Shown here piece by piece: positions 1 to 6,711 of a stretch of DNA of 13,261 nt. Where the stretch lies: contig JAGVZJ010000002.1 in NCBI GenBank assembly GCA_018302725.1, positions 1 to 13,261 of the forward strand, written 5' to 3'. The notes beneath the pieces are model-generated. The model was not told the DNA's origin. It saw only the letters and a program-made list of their open reading frames with translations, and did no database searches. The translations under genes were made by a program, and so were the position numbers. The stretch's first letter is position 1. Every line of letters starts with the position of its first letter. The DNA comes from Candidatus Woesearchaeota archaeon. Lineage in GTDB: Archaea > Nanobdellota > Nanobdellia > SCGC-AAA011-G17 > GW2011-AR20.

Positions 1-302
1 ATAATCAACAAAGTTATTACACTTGCGAACCCAGCTGCTTTTTCAGGGGTTATCTCCAAATGAACAGCTTCAATACTCTCGCTTAGTTTTTGATAATCTC
101 TCTCTTTTGGTTTGACGGTTATTATGTTGCCTAAGTTGTTGCATATATTCTCGTAAATACTGCCTCCGAGGCTTAAGGAATCTTTTCTGAATATCCTGTA
201 CTCTCTTGAAAAAGCTTCAGGATCATAACTTTCTATATCTTCCATAGAAATATTATCCTTCAATCTATCCTGATACTTTCTTATTATATCATCCTCTTCC
301 AT
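1..302 (-). CDS. FlaJ/TadC-like secretion system membrane platform protein, partial (N-terminus)
   Basis: Only the first ~100 residues are in the window; the gene continues beyond position 1. The product starts MEEDDIIRKYQDRL and is a charged, soluble N-terminal segment. It ends in a stretch (AAGFASVITLLI) that looks like the start of a first membrane helix. The ATG at 302 lies one base after the stop of the ATPase C-terminal ORF (304-306), so the two are almost certainly co-transcribed. In archaellum and type IV pilus loci the ATPase (FlaI/GspE type) is followed by the polytopic platform (FlaJ/TadC type), which it drives. The assignment rests on this neighbourhood plus the soluble-then-membrane layout. 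The visible part has no diagnostic motif, so another membrane protein of the same locus cannot be excluded. Confidence 0.6.
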   Translation of the reverse strand, partial: MEEDDIIRKYQDRLKDNISMEDIESYDPEAFSREYRIFRKDSLSLGGSIYENICNNLGNIITVKPKERDYQKLSESIEAVHLEITPEKAAGFASVITLLI

Positions 303-303
303 T

Positions 304-2469
304 CTAGAACTTCTTAACCTCTTTTTTTAACCAGTCTTGCCATTCAAACATAATCCTTTTATTATCTAAACTCCCTACTTCTTCCCCTACATTATCCATT
401 ATCTGGTGGAAGATATCATTGCTCCTAACTACAAAGTCCGCTTCCAGCAATCTAAAATTCTTCGTCTTATTTGCAGTTTCAACTAGAACTCTCTTTACAT
501 CCGCTCTCAATTGGATGTTATCTAAAATCGCATCCCAATTTCCAACAAACTCTTTGACATTGGAAGCTATTGATTTCAAAACATCACTATCCCCATTCAG
601 CAAAGCATCCGTAGGTTTCAAAACATCTTCCTTGACATCATACTTCATCAAATCAACAAACCCGTTTTCTCTTATCGGATCGTCATTCCAGTGTTTCCTT
701 ACTTCCGCTATCTGTAAAACTCTTCTCTGCTTTCTCATCCCTGTTTTTACAGGATTGCTTATGACAATTATATCAGTTGCTTTAAATGAAGTCTTTGGAA
801 CTTCTAAATCATTTACCACTCTGTCATAAACAGCATAAGGGCTTGCTCCGTGAATAGTCCCTGCAACTAAGTTAGCTAATGCTCCGATTCTCATAGCCTC
901 ATACAATGCTTTTGCTTCAGTATTATGTAGTATTAATCCCCCGGTTCCGCCGACAAAATTTTGCATAAAATCTACTGATAAATCATAAACATATTCCCCA
1001 TCTTCAAGGTTTATTTCTCTTATTTCCTTGACTTCATCTAAATAAAACTCCCCATTAGCAAAAGTCTTAACAAAAGTATCAGCATTTGTCCTATCATCAA
1101 AAACAATTTTTTTAAAAAATTCCTTTCCACATGATTTATACTTTCTCAAGTGTCTATAACATCTAATTAGCTTCAAATGTTTTTCAAGTTCTTCTGCATC
1201 ATAACTAACATTATCAAGGCTAGAGTGAGAAACGCTTCTTTCAATTGTTTCTACTTGGTATTTAACGAAATCAACATTATCAATAAACGTCTTGACATAT
1301 TTTTTTCCTTTAAATTCAACAATATAAATCGGTTTGTTAGATAAACCATTTCTGCTTTGTCTTAATAGTCTTGCAACAATACCAACGTGCAACAATAAAT
1401 ACATCAAATCATCAGCTAAATCGAAAGAGGTTGTATAATACCTAATAGAACTCCCACTAGAAGCAGAAGAAGTAAAATTGCCATCCCCAGCATATAATCC
1501 GCTTAAAAAAGAATAAATTTTAGACTCAGACAGGCCAAAAACAAAAGAGGGAATTCTCTTTTCTGTACTCTTCCTACCACATCCTAACTTCTCTAGCAAC
1601 TTTACTAGGGGGGAATTGGAAATACAAATCTGTTTAGATATACCTAATCCCTTAGTTTCTCTAACATAAGGATCAATACCAAAAAGTGACTGAGATAACT
1701 TTATTACATCAGAAACAATATTTTTGTTATTATTGGATATCTTTACTGAGGATTGTGAGTAGTACCCTTCAGAGATAAAGTATCCTAAAAATCTACAAAA
1801 ATCTTCATTAACTGGCAATAAAGCCTTTAATGTATTACTTGTTCCATTTTTTATTCTTAAAGACTCAAAAGAAGGTTTCTCATTCGTAATAAGCATTAAT
1901 TTATTAAACGAAATTAGGGGGATATTTGTTCTCTGGTTTCTTCTATAATAATTATAAATATCCCCACACTTTATACCGCATTCCTCTGTTGTTTTCTTCC
2001 AGCCTATTTTAGATATAACCCTTTTAACATCATTTTCAAAATTCTCTACACGAACATTATCCAGTGTATCTAATAGGTTCAAATTATCTATATCGTTATA
2101 CCCGCAAGGCAGTTTAGCGGGCAAAACAACCTTACTCCCAATATTCAAATCCTTGCATTCTATTGGAAATATCTTAAAGTTATGGGAGGTAAATAAGCTG
2201 TGATCTGGAGTTACAGTAATCTCTCTTCCAGTTCTAGTTTTAACTCTTAAAAGTTTCTTTCTCTTAGGATGCTTAACAAATCCATTAAGTCTAGACAATT
2301 TCATCTTAAGATCAAAGTCAAGAGTAGGAACATATATCTCTTTAATGTCCTTATTTTCTAAATCTTTTATTGGTATTCTCTTTGTCTCTCCTTTTTCAAT
2401 AATAACTACTTTTTCATTTCCTCTTATTGAACTTCTTATCTCTCCAACAATTAAACTGCTATCTCCAAA
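304..2469 (-). CDS. Secretion ATPase (FlaI/GspE family), C-terminal part carrying an intein; 5' end broken
   Basis: This is an open frame of 721 codons with no normal start; the first ATG (2304) lies inside the intein. Residues 1-13 (FGDSSLIVGEIRS) are the Walker B region of a type II/IV secretion ATPase. A 503-aa intein follows, then 205 residues of C-extein beginning TEAKALYEAMR and including the His-box GTIHG. After intein removal, GEIRS joins TEAKAL, the usual family sequence. About 170 further residues form a C-terminal domain common in archaeal members. The N-terminal part of the same protein lies at 2451-3962 in another frame, and the Asp-box-to-Walker-B segment is absent from the window. 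As it stands, the gene cannot make a complete ATPase. It is either a pseudogene, a population variant, or a sequence/assembly error. An annotation pipeline would probably call 304-2304. Confidence 0.85.
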   Translation of the reverse strand, partial: FGDSSLIVGEIRSSIRGNEKVVIIEKGETKRIPIKDLENKDIKEIYVPTLDFDLKMKLSRLNGFVKHPKRKKLLRVKTRTGREITVTPDHSLFTSHNFKIFPIECKDLNIGSKVVLPAKLPCGYNDIDNLNLLDTLDNVRVENFENDVKRVISKIGWKKTTEECGIKCGDIYNYYRRNQRTNIPLISFNKLMLITNEKPSFESLRIKNGTSNTLKALLPVNEDFCRFLGYFISEGYYSQSSVKISNNNKNIVSDVIKLSQSLFGIDPYVRETKGLGISKQICISNSPLVKLLEKLGCGRKSTEKRIPSFVFGLSESKIYSFLSGLYAGDGNFTSSASSGSSIRYYTTSFDLADDLMYLLLHVGIVARLLRQSRNGLSNKPIYIVEFKGKKYVKTFIDNVDFVKYQVETIERSVSHSSLDNVSYDAEELEKHLKLIRCYRHLRKYKSCGKEFFKKIVFDDRTNADTFVKTFANGEFYLDEVKEIREINLEDGEYVYDLSVDFMQNFVGGTGGLILHNTEAKALYEAMRIGALANLVAGTIHGASPYAVYDRVVNDLEVPKTSFKATDIIVISNPVKTGMRKQRRVLQIAEVRKHWNDDPIRENGFVDLMKYDVKEDVLKPTDALLNGDSDVLKSIASNVKEFVGNWDAILDNIQLRADVKRVLVETANKTKNFRLLEADFVVRSNDIFHQIMDNVGEEVGSLDNKRIMFEWQDWLKKEVKKF
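922..2430 (-). mobile_element. Intein with LAGLIDADG homing endonuclease, in the Walker B motif of the secretion ATPase
   Basis: The intein is 503 residues, beginning with Ser after GEIRS and ending LILHN before Thr (T at 919-921). Splicing block A is a Ser-1 version (SIRGNEKV). Block B is TPDH at about residues 74-77. The two LAGLIDADG motifs are LGYFISEG (about 215-222) and GLYAGDGNF (about 311-319); both keep their acidic residue (E, D), so the endonuclease may be active. Block F is VYDLSVDFMQNF (about 481-492), and block G is the terminal His-Asn. All splicing residues (Ser1, block B T..H, HN, Thr+1) are present, so autocatalytic splicing is expected if the full frame is translated. The boundaries are firm because the flanks GEIRS/TEAKALYEAMR rejoin to the conserved family sequence. 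Insertion at a catalytic motif is typical of inteins. Confidence 0.93.
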
Positions 2470-3962
2470 TTATCCTCTACTGTAATTATTCTGTGTCTTC
2501 TCATCAATTCAATTAAAGTGCTCCCCAATAAAGAGGTCTTTCCGCTTGATCTGGTTCCAGCAAATAATATTGATCTCCCGCCATCAACCAAGAAACTCAG
2601 TAAACCGGCAGCATAAGGCCCCATCATTCTGTTAGAAATAAATAAAGGATAAGTCCATGGATTGTCTCTATGTCTCCTAAAGGCAAAGGCCAATCCTGCA
2701 GGATTCAATGGCCTGGTCATAGCCGCAACTCTTGCTCTTGCATAAGGCAACACTAACTCAGTATCCAAAACAGGATTTGCTTCATCTAACGGTCTGCCTG
2801 ATATAATCCTGAATTTAGTAGCCCAGCTCTCTCCATCCTCCCTTGCAGGAACTATATTAGTAGTACACTCATCATAATCTCCATGCACAATAAAGATAGG
2901 GGTCTCTCCTATTGGTCCATTAGCACTCACATCCTGAATCTTTGGATCCTTTAACAATAATTCAACAAAACCGAATCCCACAGTATACCTCACTAAAATT
3001 TGTGCTAATTCATCAATCTCTCCGTAACTCATTTCAAATCCTTTGTGTTCAGCTAATTCTCCTATCATGTCTCTTCCAATATTAAAGAAAGTCTTCCTCA
3101 TTTTCTCAGGATCTGTAAACTCTTCTTTCTTTGGTTTGTACTCCAGCATAGCATTCCTTGCTAAATCAAGCAACATATATTTTTCCTCAGAAATCTTAAA
3201 CTCTGGCGGATTTAAATGATAATAATATTTTACATCTCCGGGAATCTTATAAATTGAAACATCTGTACCTGTGTCCAGGCTGTATGCATCTACTTCTTCT
3301 GCATTTAATGGAATCTCAGCCATTAACCTGGTAAATACAAAATCAGGACCTATCTCAGCTCTAAAAACATCCCTATAAATTCCTCTGCTTCCAACGATAT
3401 GACCAGATAACGAAGGTTTTGCAATAGAGATCACCTTTGTATTCTCCAGCATCTTCATCACATAAGCTAGGGTTTCAACATAAGCAGACCTGGCATTTAC
3501 CTCTTCCATAGAGTTTGTATCCTTTATCTTTATTTTCTCCTCCCTTATTGTTCTCTTAAGCTCTACATACGCTCCAACAGGATCACTTCTAAGAAGATTA
3601 TACACAACATCATGGATCACCTCGCCCCACTCTTGTGAATGAATCCTAAATGCCTCTGTTTGATCGAACAAGCTTAAAGTAAGAATTCTTTTCTGTTTTG
3701 TTAGATAGCTGTACAAAGAAGCAATTTCATTTAAGATGTCAGTTTGCTCATACCCATAGGTATAATTTCTTCTCTGGGAAAAAACAATCATGTTTACCCC
3801 TGGAACCTCTACAAGCATATCCACAACCTTAGCCATAGTAACCGCACTATCTTCTATGCTGGGAACCTGAGAATACTCATTATAATTAACTCTCAAAACG
3901 TTATTCGCTCCCTCTTTTACAACCTCATAACCGCCAGGTTTAACATTCTTATCAAACAGCAT
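2451..3962 (-). CDS. Secretion ATPase (FlaI/GspE family), N-terminal part, truncated after the Asp box
   Basis: The product is 503 aa: a long N-terminal domain, then the conserved ATPase entry region (GFGFVELLL, DVSANGP, RISGRPLDEANPV), Walker A GTRSSGKT at 469-476 and Asp box VED at 495-497. It runs out of frame two codons after NLEI. Walker B and the His box are in the adjoining ORF (304-2469) in a different frame, and the 35-45 residues that normally link the two are missing. I chose the ATG at 3962, not the upstream ATG at 4052. A TATA-like element centred near 3988 lies 26 nt before 3962, fitting a leaderless transcript, and the extra 30 residues would overlap the divergent promoter. Family members power assembly of archaella or type IV pili, or protein secretion. 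The lone N-part has Walker A without Walker B and should be inactive. Confidence 0.88.
   Translation of the reverse strand: MLFDKNVKPGGYEVVKEGANNVLRVNYNEYSQVPSIEDSAVTMAKVVDMLVEVPGVNMIVFSQRRNYTYGYEQTDILNEIASLYSYLTKQKRILTLSLFDQTEAFRIHSQEWGEVIHDVVYNLLRSDPVGAYVELKRTIREEKIKIKDTNSMEEVNARSAYVETLAYVMKMLENTKVISIAKPSLSGHIVGSRGIYRDVFRAEIGPDFVFTRLMAEIPLNAEEVDAYSLDTGTDVSIYKIPGDVKYYYHLNPPEFKISEEKYMLLDLARNAMLEYKPKKEEFTDPEKMRKTFFNIGRDMIGELAEHKGFEMSYGEIDELAQILVRYTVGFGFVELLLKDPKIQDVSANGPIGETPIFIVHGDYDECTTNIVPAREDGESWATKFRIISGRPLDEANPVLDTELVLPYARARVAAMTRPLNPAGLAFAFRRHRDNPWTYPLFISNRMMGPYAAGLLSFLVDGGRSILFAGTRSSGKTSLLGSTLIELMRRHRIITVEDNLEIAV
2460..2470 (-). other. Deletion-like junction inside the secretion ATPase gene
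   Basis: The minus-strand string ATTTGGAGATA is readable two ways. In the upstream frame it completes VED-NLEI, the Asp box. In the downstream frame it gives FGDSSLIVGE, the start of Walker B. In family members these two blocks are separated by roughly 35-45 residues. The same 10-11 bases serving as the end of one block and the start of the next is what a deletion between two short direct repeats leaves behind. The two readings differ in phase, so the inferred loss is not a multiple of three. The repeat is inferred from codons; the deleted copy is not visible. Confidence 0.7.
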
Positions 3963-3981
3963 GTTAAACTCTAAAATAAGG

Positions 3982-3994
3982 GCATATAAAAACA
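3982..3994 (-). promoter_or_regulatory. TATA box for the secretion ATPase gene
   Basis: The minus strand reads GTTTTTATATGCC, centred near 3988, about 26 nt before the ATG at 3962. This is the archaeal TATA-to-start distance, so transcription should begin at or next to the start codon with no leader. This supports 3962 over 4052 as the start. Confidence 0.6.
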
Positions 3995-4006
3995 TTATGA
4001 AAATCA

Positions 4007-4019
4007 AAATATTTTTAAG
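4007..4019 (+). promoter_or_regulatory. TATA-like element for the coiled-coil gene pair
   Basis: The A/T-rich stretch AAAATATTTTTAA is centred about 26-28 nt before the ATG at 4041 and fits a leaderless archaeal promoter. It is divergent from the ATPase promoter, and the two share the 78-nt intergenic space 3963-4040. Confidence 0.5.
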
Positions 4020-4040
4020 CAGCAAACACCTCAAATAATT

Positions 4041-4427
4041 ATGCAAGAGCAACTTCAGGTAAATCCAACAGAACGCATAAGACTTTTAGAGTCCAGATAT
4101 AGCGCACTAAGAGATAGAATTTTAATAACCAATCAGAATATGATTGCAGGCTATAAAAAACTGCATGAAGAAGTGAAGGAAGTCGAAGCAGATATAAGAG
4201 AATTGAAGACTGATGTATTTGAAATAAAAAACTCAATTACAAAAATCGCAGAAGAATTAAGGTTTTTTGCAAAAAAAGAGCAGATTAGGGTAATAGAGAA
4301 GTATATAGACCTTTGGAACCCTTTAAAGTTTGTAACTGAGAGTGATCTTAAAAAAATATTGGAAGAAAGGGGTGATAAAAATAGCAGAACAAAGAGACCC
4401 ATACAGCCAAAGTATGGAAGAGAATAA
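4041..4427 (+). CDS. Coiled-coil protein, ArlC/D-like (archaellum accessory-like)
   Basis: The product is 128 aa, with no signal peptide or membrane segment. Residues ~10-75 show the heptad pattern of a long coiled coil (RIRLLESRYSALRDR, then EVKEVEADIRELKTDV). A compact C-terminal block follows, FFAKKEQIRVIEKYIDLWNPLKFVT, which I associate from memory with proteins found beside FlaI/FlaJ-type genes in DPANN archaea. Archaellum ArlC/D proteins are also short cytosolic coiled-coil proteins that form a ring around the motor ATPase, so a similar structural role is inferred. The resemblance is one of layout, not of a proven shared domain. The start codon sits ~26 nt after a TATA-like element. The 3' end overlaps the next gene, pointing to coupled translation. 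Confidence 0.75.
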   Translation: MQEQLQVNPTERIRLLESRYSALRDRILITNQNMIAGYKKLHEEVKEVEADIRELKTDVFEIKNSITKIAEELRFFAKKEQIRVIEKYIDLWNPLKFVTESDLKKILEERGDKNSRTKRPIQPKYGRE

Positions 4428-4971
4428 AGATGATAAAGAAGAAAAAGGCTCAGGTAATATACTTGATAGGTTAGAGCAGTTTAATACACCTGGTAAAGAT
4501 ATAAAGAAAGATGATAAAAAGAAGGATAATGTGGAAGACTTGACAGAAGAAGCTCCTTCCCCATGGGACCAAGAAGAATCCACTCCAGATTACAGTTTTG
4601 CACCAGCACAGCAGCCGCAACAGTATTACCAGCCGCCTGAACAGACTTCAACAGACCAAATACAAGAAATAGCTGAATCCATCATAGAAGAAAAATGGCA
4701 GGAATTTATGTCTGAGATGGGAGGTTTTGATATCTGGAGAGATCGGGTAAATAGAGAGATAGGGTCAGTTAAGCAAGAATTAGTAAGGACCCAGGATAGG
4801 TTTAACAATTTACAAAAAGCAGTTCTTGGAAAGGTATCAGAGTATAATGAGAATATACTAAACATCGGCACGGAAATGAAAGCCCTTGAAAAGGTGTTTG
4901 AAAAAATACTTGAACCTTTAACCACTAACATAAAAGAACTGGAAAAGATCACAGAAAGGCTAAAAAAATAA
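4372..4971 (+). CDS. Coiled-coil protein with disordered N-terminus, ArlC/D-like partner
   Basis: The product is about 199 aa from the GTG at 4372. Residues ~1-95 are highly charged, then Gln/Pro-rich (AQQPQQYYQPPEQ), and are probably disordered. The C-terminal ~100 residues are a conserved-looking helical block (IIEEKWQEF, FDIWRDRVNREIGSVKQEL, then AVLGKVSEY) ending in a coiled coil (LEPLTTNIKELEKITERLKK). It has no membrane segment. GTG 4372 follows the purine-rich GGAAGAAAGG and overlaps the upstream gene by 56 nt. ATG 4414 (14-nt overlap) and GTG 4342 are alternative starts; I cannot separate them firmly. It likely works with the preceding coiled-coil protein on the same cytoplasmic scaffold. 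Its stop abuts the stop of the convergent membrane-protein gene with no base between. Confidence 0.72.
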   Translation: MIKIAEQRDPYSQSMEENKDDKEEKGSGNILDRLEQFNTPGKDIKKDDKKKDNVEDLTEEAPSPWDQEESTPDYSFAPAQQPQQYYQPPEQTSTDQIQEIAESIIEEKWQEFMSEMGGFDIWRDRVNREIGSVKQELVRTQDRFNNLQKAVLGKVSEYNENILNIGTEMKALEKVFEKILEPLTTNIKELEKITERLKK

Positions 4972-5541
4972 TTATTTTGTCGGAGATACATTCTCCGAAA
5001 TTAACCTTATTGCAAATGCTGCAATTATTAGTAGGAATAAAGCTCCTAAAATTCTAGGGTGTACTATTGCCTGAAACCCTTCAGAGGTAGCATCACTAGC
5101 CCCTTCTTTTTCAGCTATAGGCCTCGCAGTGCCAGTCCCCGTTCCTCCACCCTCAAGATCAGAACCAAAAACCTGCCCTATTGAAATAAATAGGATTATA
5201 ATTGATAAAATTATTACAGTCCAGTAGACCCTTGGATCCTTCATTACAGTATTTCCGATTGTCTCGCTTTTAACTCCAAAAAATACAAAGAAAGTTGTCA
5301 AGAATAAACCAACTATCAGCATCATAACAAACCACGGAGTTATAAAATTAACTAACCTGACTGCATCTCTTGCAAACAAGAATACAACTGCAATTGAAAG
5401 AGCAATAGCAGCATGAATTCCTTTATTGTCTCCAACTAATTTAAACTTGTCCATCACCGCATACATAAGAGCAAATACAAAAATAAAAGAAAACACTGGC
5501 GAAATGAACTGCAGTAAGCTTGTATCAAGAACAGTTGCCAA
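4972..5541 (-). CDS. Five-helix integral membrane protein, third of three tandem paralogs
   Basis: The product is 189 aa with membrane helices at about 12-30, 42-57, 68-90, 106-125 and 163-183, and a Gly/Thr-rich loop (LEGGGTGTGTARP) between helices 4 and 5. The N-terminal signature FSFIFVFALMYAVMDKFKLVG, followed by HAAIALSIAV, matches the same region of its two upstream neighbours, so the three arose by duplication. This copy is the most diverged. The start is a TTG at 5541, two bases after the preceding stop; the next Met is residue 26, inside helix 1, so TTG is the sensible choice. The function is unknown. Its place beside a FlaI/FlaJ-type locus suggests a membrane complex serving that machine (inference). 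Confidence 0.8.
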   Translation of the reverse strand: MATVLDTSLLQFISPVFSFIFVFALMYAVMDKFKLVGDNKGIHAAIALSIAVVFLFARDAVRLVNFITPWFVMMLIVGLFLTTFFVFFGVKSETIGNTVMKDPRVYWTVIILSIIILFISIGQVFGSDLEGGGTGTGTARPIAEKEGASDATSEGFQAIVHPRILGALFLLIIAAFAIRLISENVSPTK

Positions 5542-5543
5542 TT

Positions 5544-6101
5544 CTAAGTTCCCTTCCCAAACATTTTATCTATTGCTTTGGTCATATTATCCAGTCTAGT
5601 TGAACTGCTATCCCCAGGCTTGCTTATAACTCCAAAAATAATTATCAAGACTATAAGACCAGCAGTTATTGTCCCCACATTATCTTCAACCCAGTAAGGA
5701 ACTCTAAAATCTAAACTAGGTCCTAAGGCCCAGTATGTTGCAATTAGAGATATCACTGCTGCTGCCAAAAGGAGAATGCCCCCTAGCCCTCTTTCAACAT
5801 TAGCTCCAAACAATCCAAATAAGATTAAAACCATTAAAGCTATAACTATAAAGAATGAAATTTTGGGCAAGAAAGTATTCAAAGACTGGACAATCTCAAA
5901 TTGATTTACAATCAACAACCCTAAAACTAGTGCAATAACAGCATTGATATTCCTCTTTGACTCATTATCTTTATCTACCCCAAGTATCTTTGTTTTTTCT
6001 AAAATAGCAAATACTATTGTAAATACTAGCAAAAACGGCAAAATAAAATCATAAAATCCTAAGTCCTGTAAGGTTGCAGATAAATCATAATAAAAGTTCA
6101 T
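5544..6101 (-). CDS. Five-helix integral membrane protein, second of three tandem paralogs
   Basis: The product is 185 aa with predicted helices at about 19-34, 52-66, 80-98, 107-124 and 142-160, and a short charged C-tail. The block FILPFLLVFTIVFAILEKTKILG with a following NINAVIALVL is nearly the same as in the upstream paralog (VLPFILVFALVYAVLEKTMILG, NLNAAISFVV). The ATG at 6101 overlaps the upstream stop as ATGA and is preceded by a strong Shine-Dalgarno sequence, GGAGGAGATC, so it is translated by coupling within an operon. The recognisable signature is the E-K pair followed by ILG at the cytoplasmic end of helix 1. No enzymatic motif is visible and the biochemical role is unknown. Confidence 0.83.
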   Translation of the reverse strand: MNFYYDLSATLQDLGFYDFILPFLLVFTIVFAILEKTKILGVDKDNESKRNINAVIALVLGLLIVNQFEIVQSLNTFLPKISFFIVIALMVLILFGLFGANVERGLGGILLLAAAVISLIATYWALGPSLDFRVPYWVEDNVGTITAGLIVLIIIFGVISKPGDSSSTRLDNMTKAIDKMFGKGT

Positions 6102-6679
6102 TCTTGATCTCCTCCTTTTTCTGTATGTGGCTTAGGTGATCCAGTCACATAGATTATTGCAAGAATTATTACTATAAAAATTAGTAGGGAAGAAAATATG
6201 GTCCCACTCCACTGTTCTATCATAAAAGTCCACGCATAATCCAGCCAAGTTCTGCCCGAACTGTCCCTAATTGCTGCTAGAAATACCAAAACCACCCCGA
6301 TAAACATGGCAATCATTATTGCAATATTAGCTCCTTTGTGCTTCTTAGCAAAGTTAAACTCTCCTGTGCCCACAAAAACACCAATTAATAGCAAGAACAT
6401 CAATGATACCACCATCAAAAGAACAAGATTAGGCAATGCCTCATTAATCACCCCTACAATTTGCGAACTTGCTATAACAAGCATGGCCACAACAAATGAA
6501 ATTGCTGCATTCAAATTCTTGTTTGGAACTTCCATCTCTCCATATTTCTCTTTTCCAAGAATCATGGTTTTTTCCAGTACAGCATAGACTAGCGCAAACA
6601 CAAGAATAAAGGGCAAAACTACATCAAACAATCCCAATTCTTTAAAAAACTGAAGAGCATTCTGCAAGGATGAAGCCAT
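6098..6679 (-). CDS. Five-helix integral membrane protein, first of three tandem paralogs
   Basis: The product is 193 aa with helices at about 18-35, 57-75, 84-103, 117-136 and 161-179, and a hydrophilic C-tail (SPKPHTEKGGDQE). It heads a three-gene minus-strand operon (6679 to 4972) of related proteins. It has its own promoter: a strong TATA box (CTTTATATAT on the minus strand) 26 nt before the ATG at 6679, so the transcript is leaderless. The family signature is LPFILVFALVYAVLEK plus ILG, then NLNAAISFVVAML. I know of no assigned function for this family. Three adjacent copies suggest a hetero-oligomeric membrane assembly in which each copy has a distinct place. Confidence 0.83.
   Translation of the reverse strand: MASSLQNALQFFKELGLFDVVLPFILVFALVYAVLEKTMILGKEKYGEMEVPNKNLNAAISFVVAMLVIASSQIVGVINEALPNLVLLMVVSLMFLLLIGVFVGTGEFNFAKKHKGANIAIMIAMFIGVVLVFLAAIRDSSGRTWLDYAWTFMIEQWSGTIFSSLLIFIVIILAIIYVTGSPKPHTEKGGDQE
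6102..6112 (-). promoter_or_regulatory. Shine-Dalgarno site for the second paralog
   Basis: GGAGGAGATCA on the minus strand lies just before the ATG at 6101 and matches the archaeal 16S 3' end. Internal operon genes here use SD-type initiation, while first genes appear leaderless. Confidence 0.7.
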
Positions 6680-6699
6680 ATAATGTATCCTACTTCCAG

Positions 6700-6710
6700 A
6701 ATATATAAAG
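6700..6710 (-). promoter_or_regulatory. TATA box for the membrane-protein operon
   Basis: The minus strand reads CTTTATATATT, centred near 6705, 26 nt from the ATG at 6679. It sits immediately after the stop of the PRC-barrel gene, so the operon can be transcribed separately from that gene. Confidence 0.7.
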
Positions 6711-6711
6711 T

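Noticed and set aside
419..829. 136-aa plus-strand ORF opposite the ATPase C-extein
   Set aside because: It lies wholly antisense to well-conserved ATPase sequence, is Ser/Thr/Leu-rich as expected of a shadow frame, and has no promoter.
304..2469. A split intein acting in trans with the N-terminal ORF
   Set aside because: The intein is complete within one frame and the N-terminal ORF ends before any intein sequence, so there is no trans-splicing arrangement.
3744..3974. 76-aa plus-strand ORF opposite the ATPase N-terminus
   Set aside because: Antisense shadow of a clear coding region with no domain or promoter of its own.
3963..4052. Upstream 30-residue extension of the ATPase (ATG at 4052), which could be read as a membrane anchor
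   Set aside because: It covers the divergent promoter region and overlaps the start of the plus-strand gene; a TATA box 26 nt before 3962 favours the shorter form.
4350..4356. A7 run in the overlap of the two coiled-coil genes as a frameshift site
   Set aside because: A -1 slip there leads to the third frame, not into the second gene, so it does not join the two ORFs.
4323..4991. Minus-strand ORFs of 86 and 121 aa opposite the coiled-coil genes
   Set aside because: Ser/Phe/Leu-rich shadow frames opposite Lys/Glu-rich coding sequence; no start signals.
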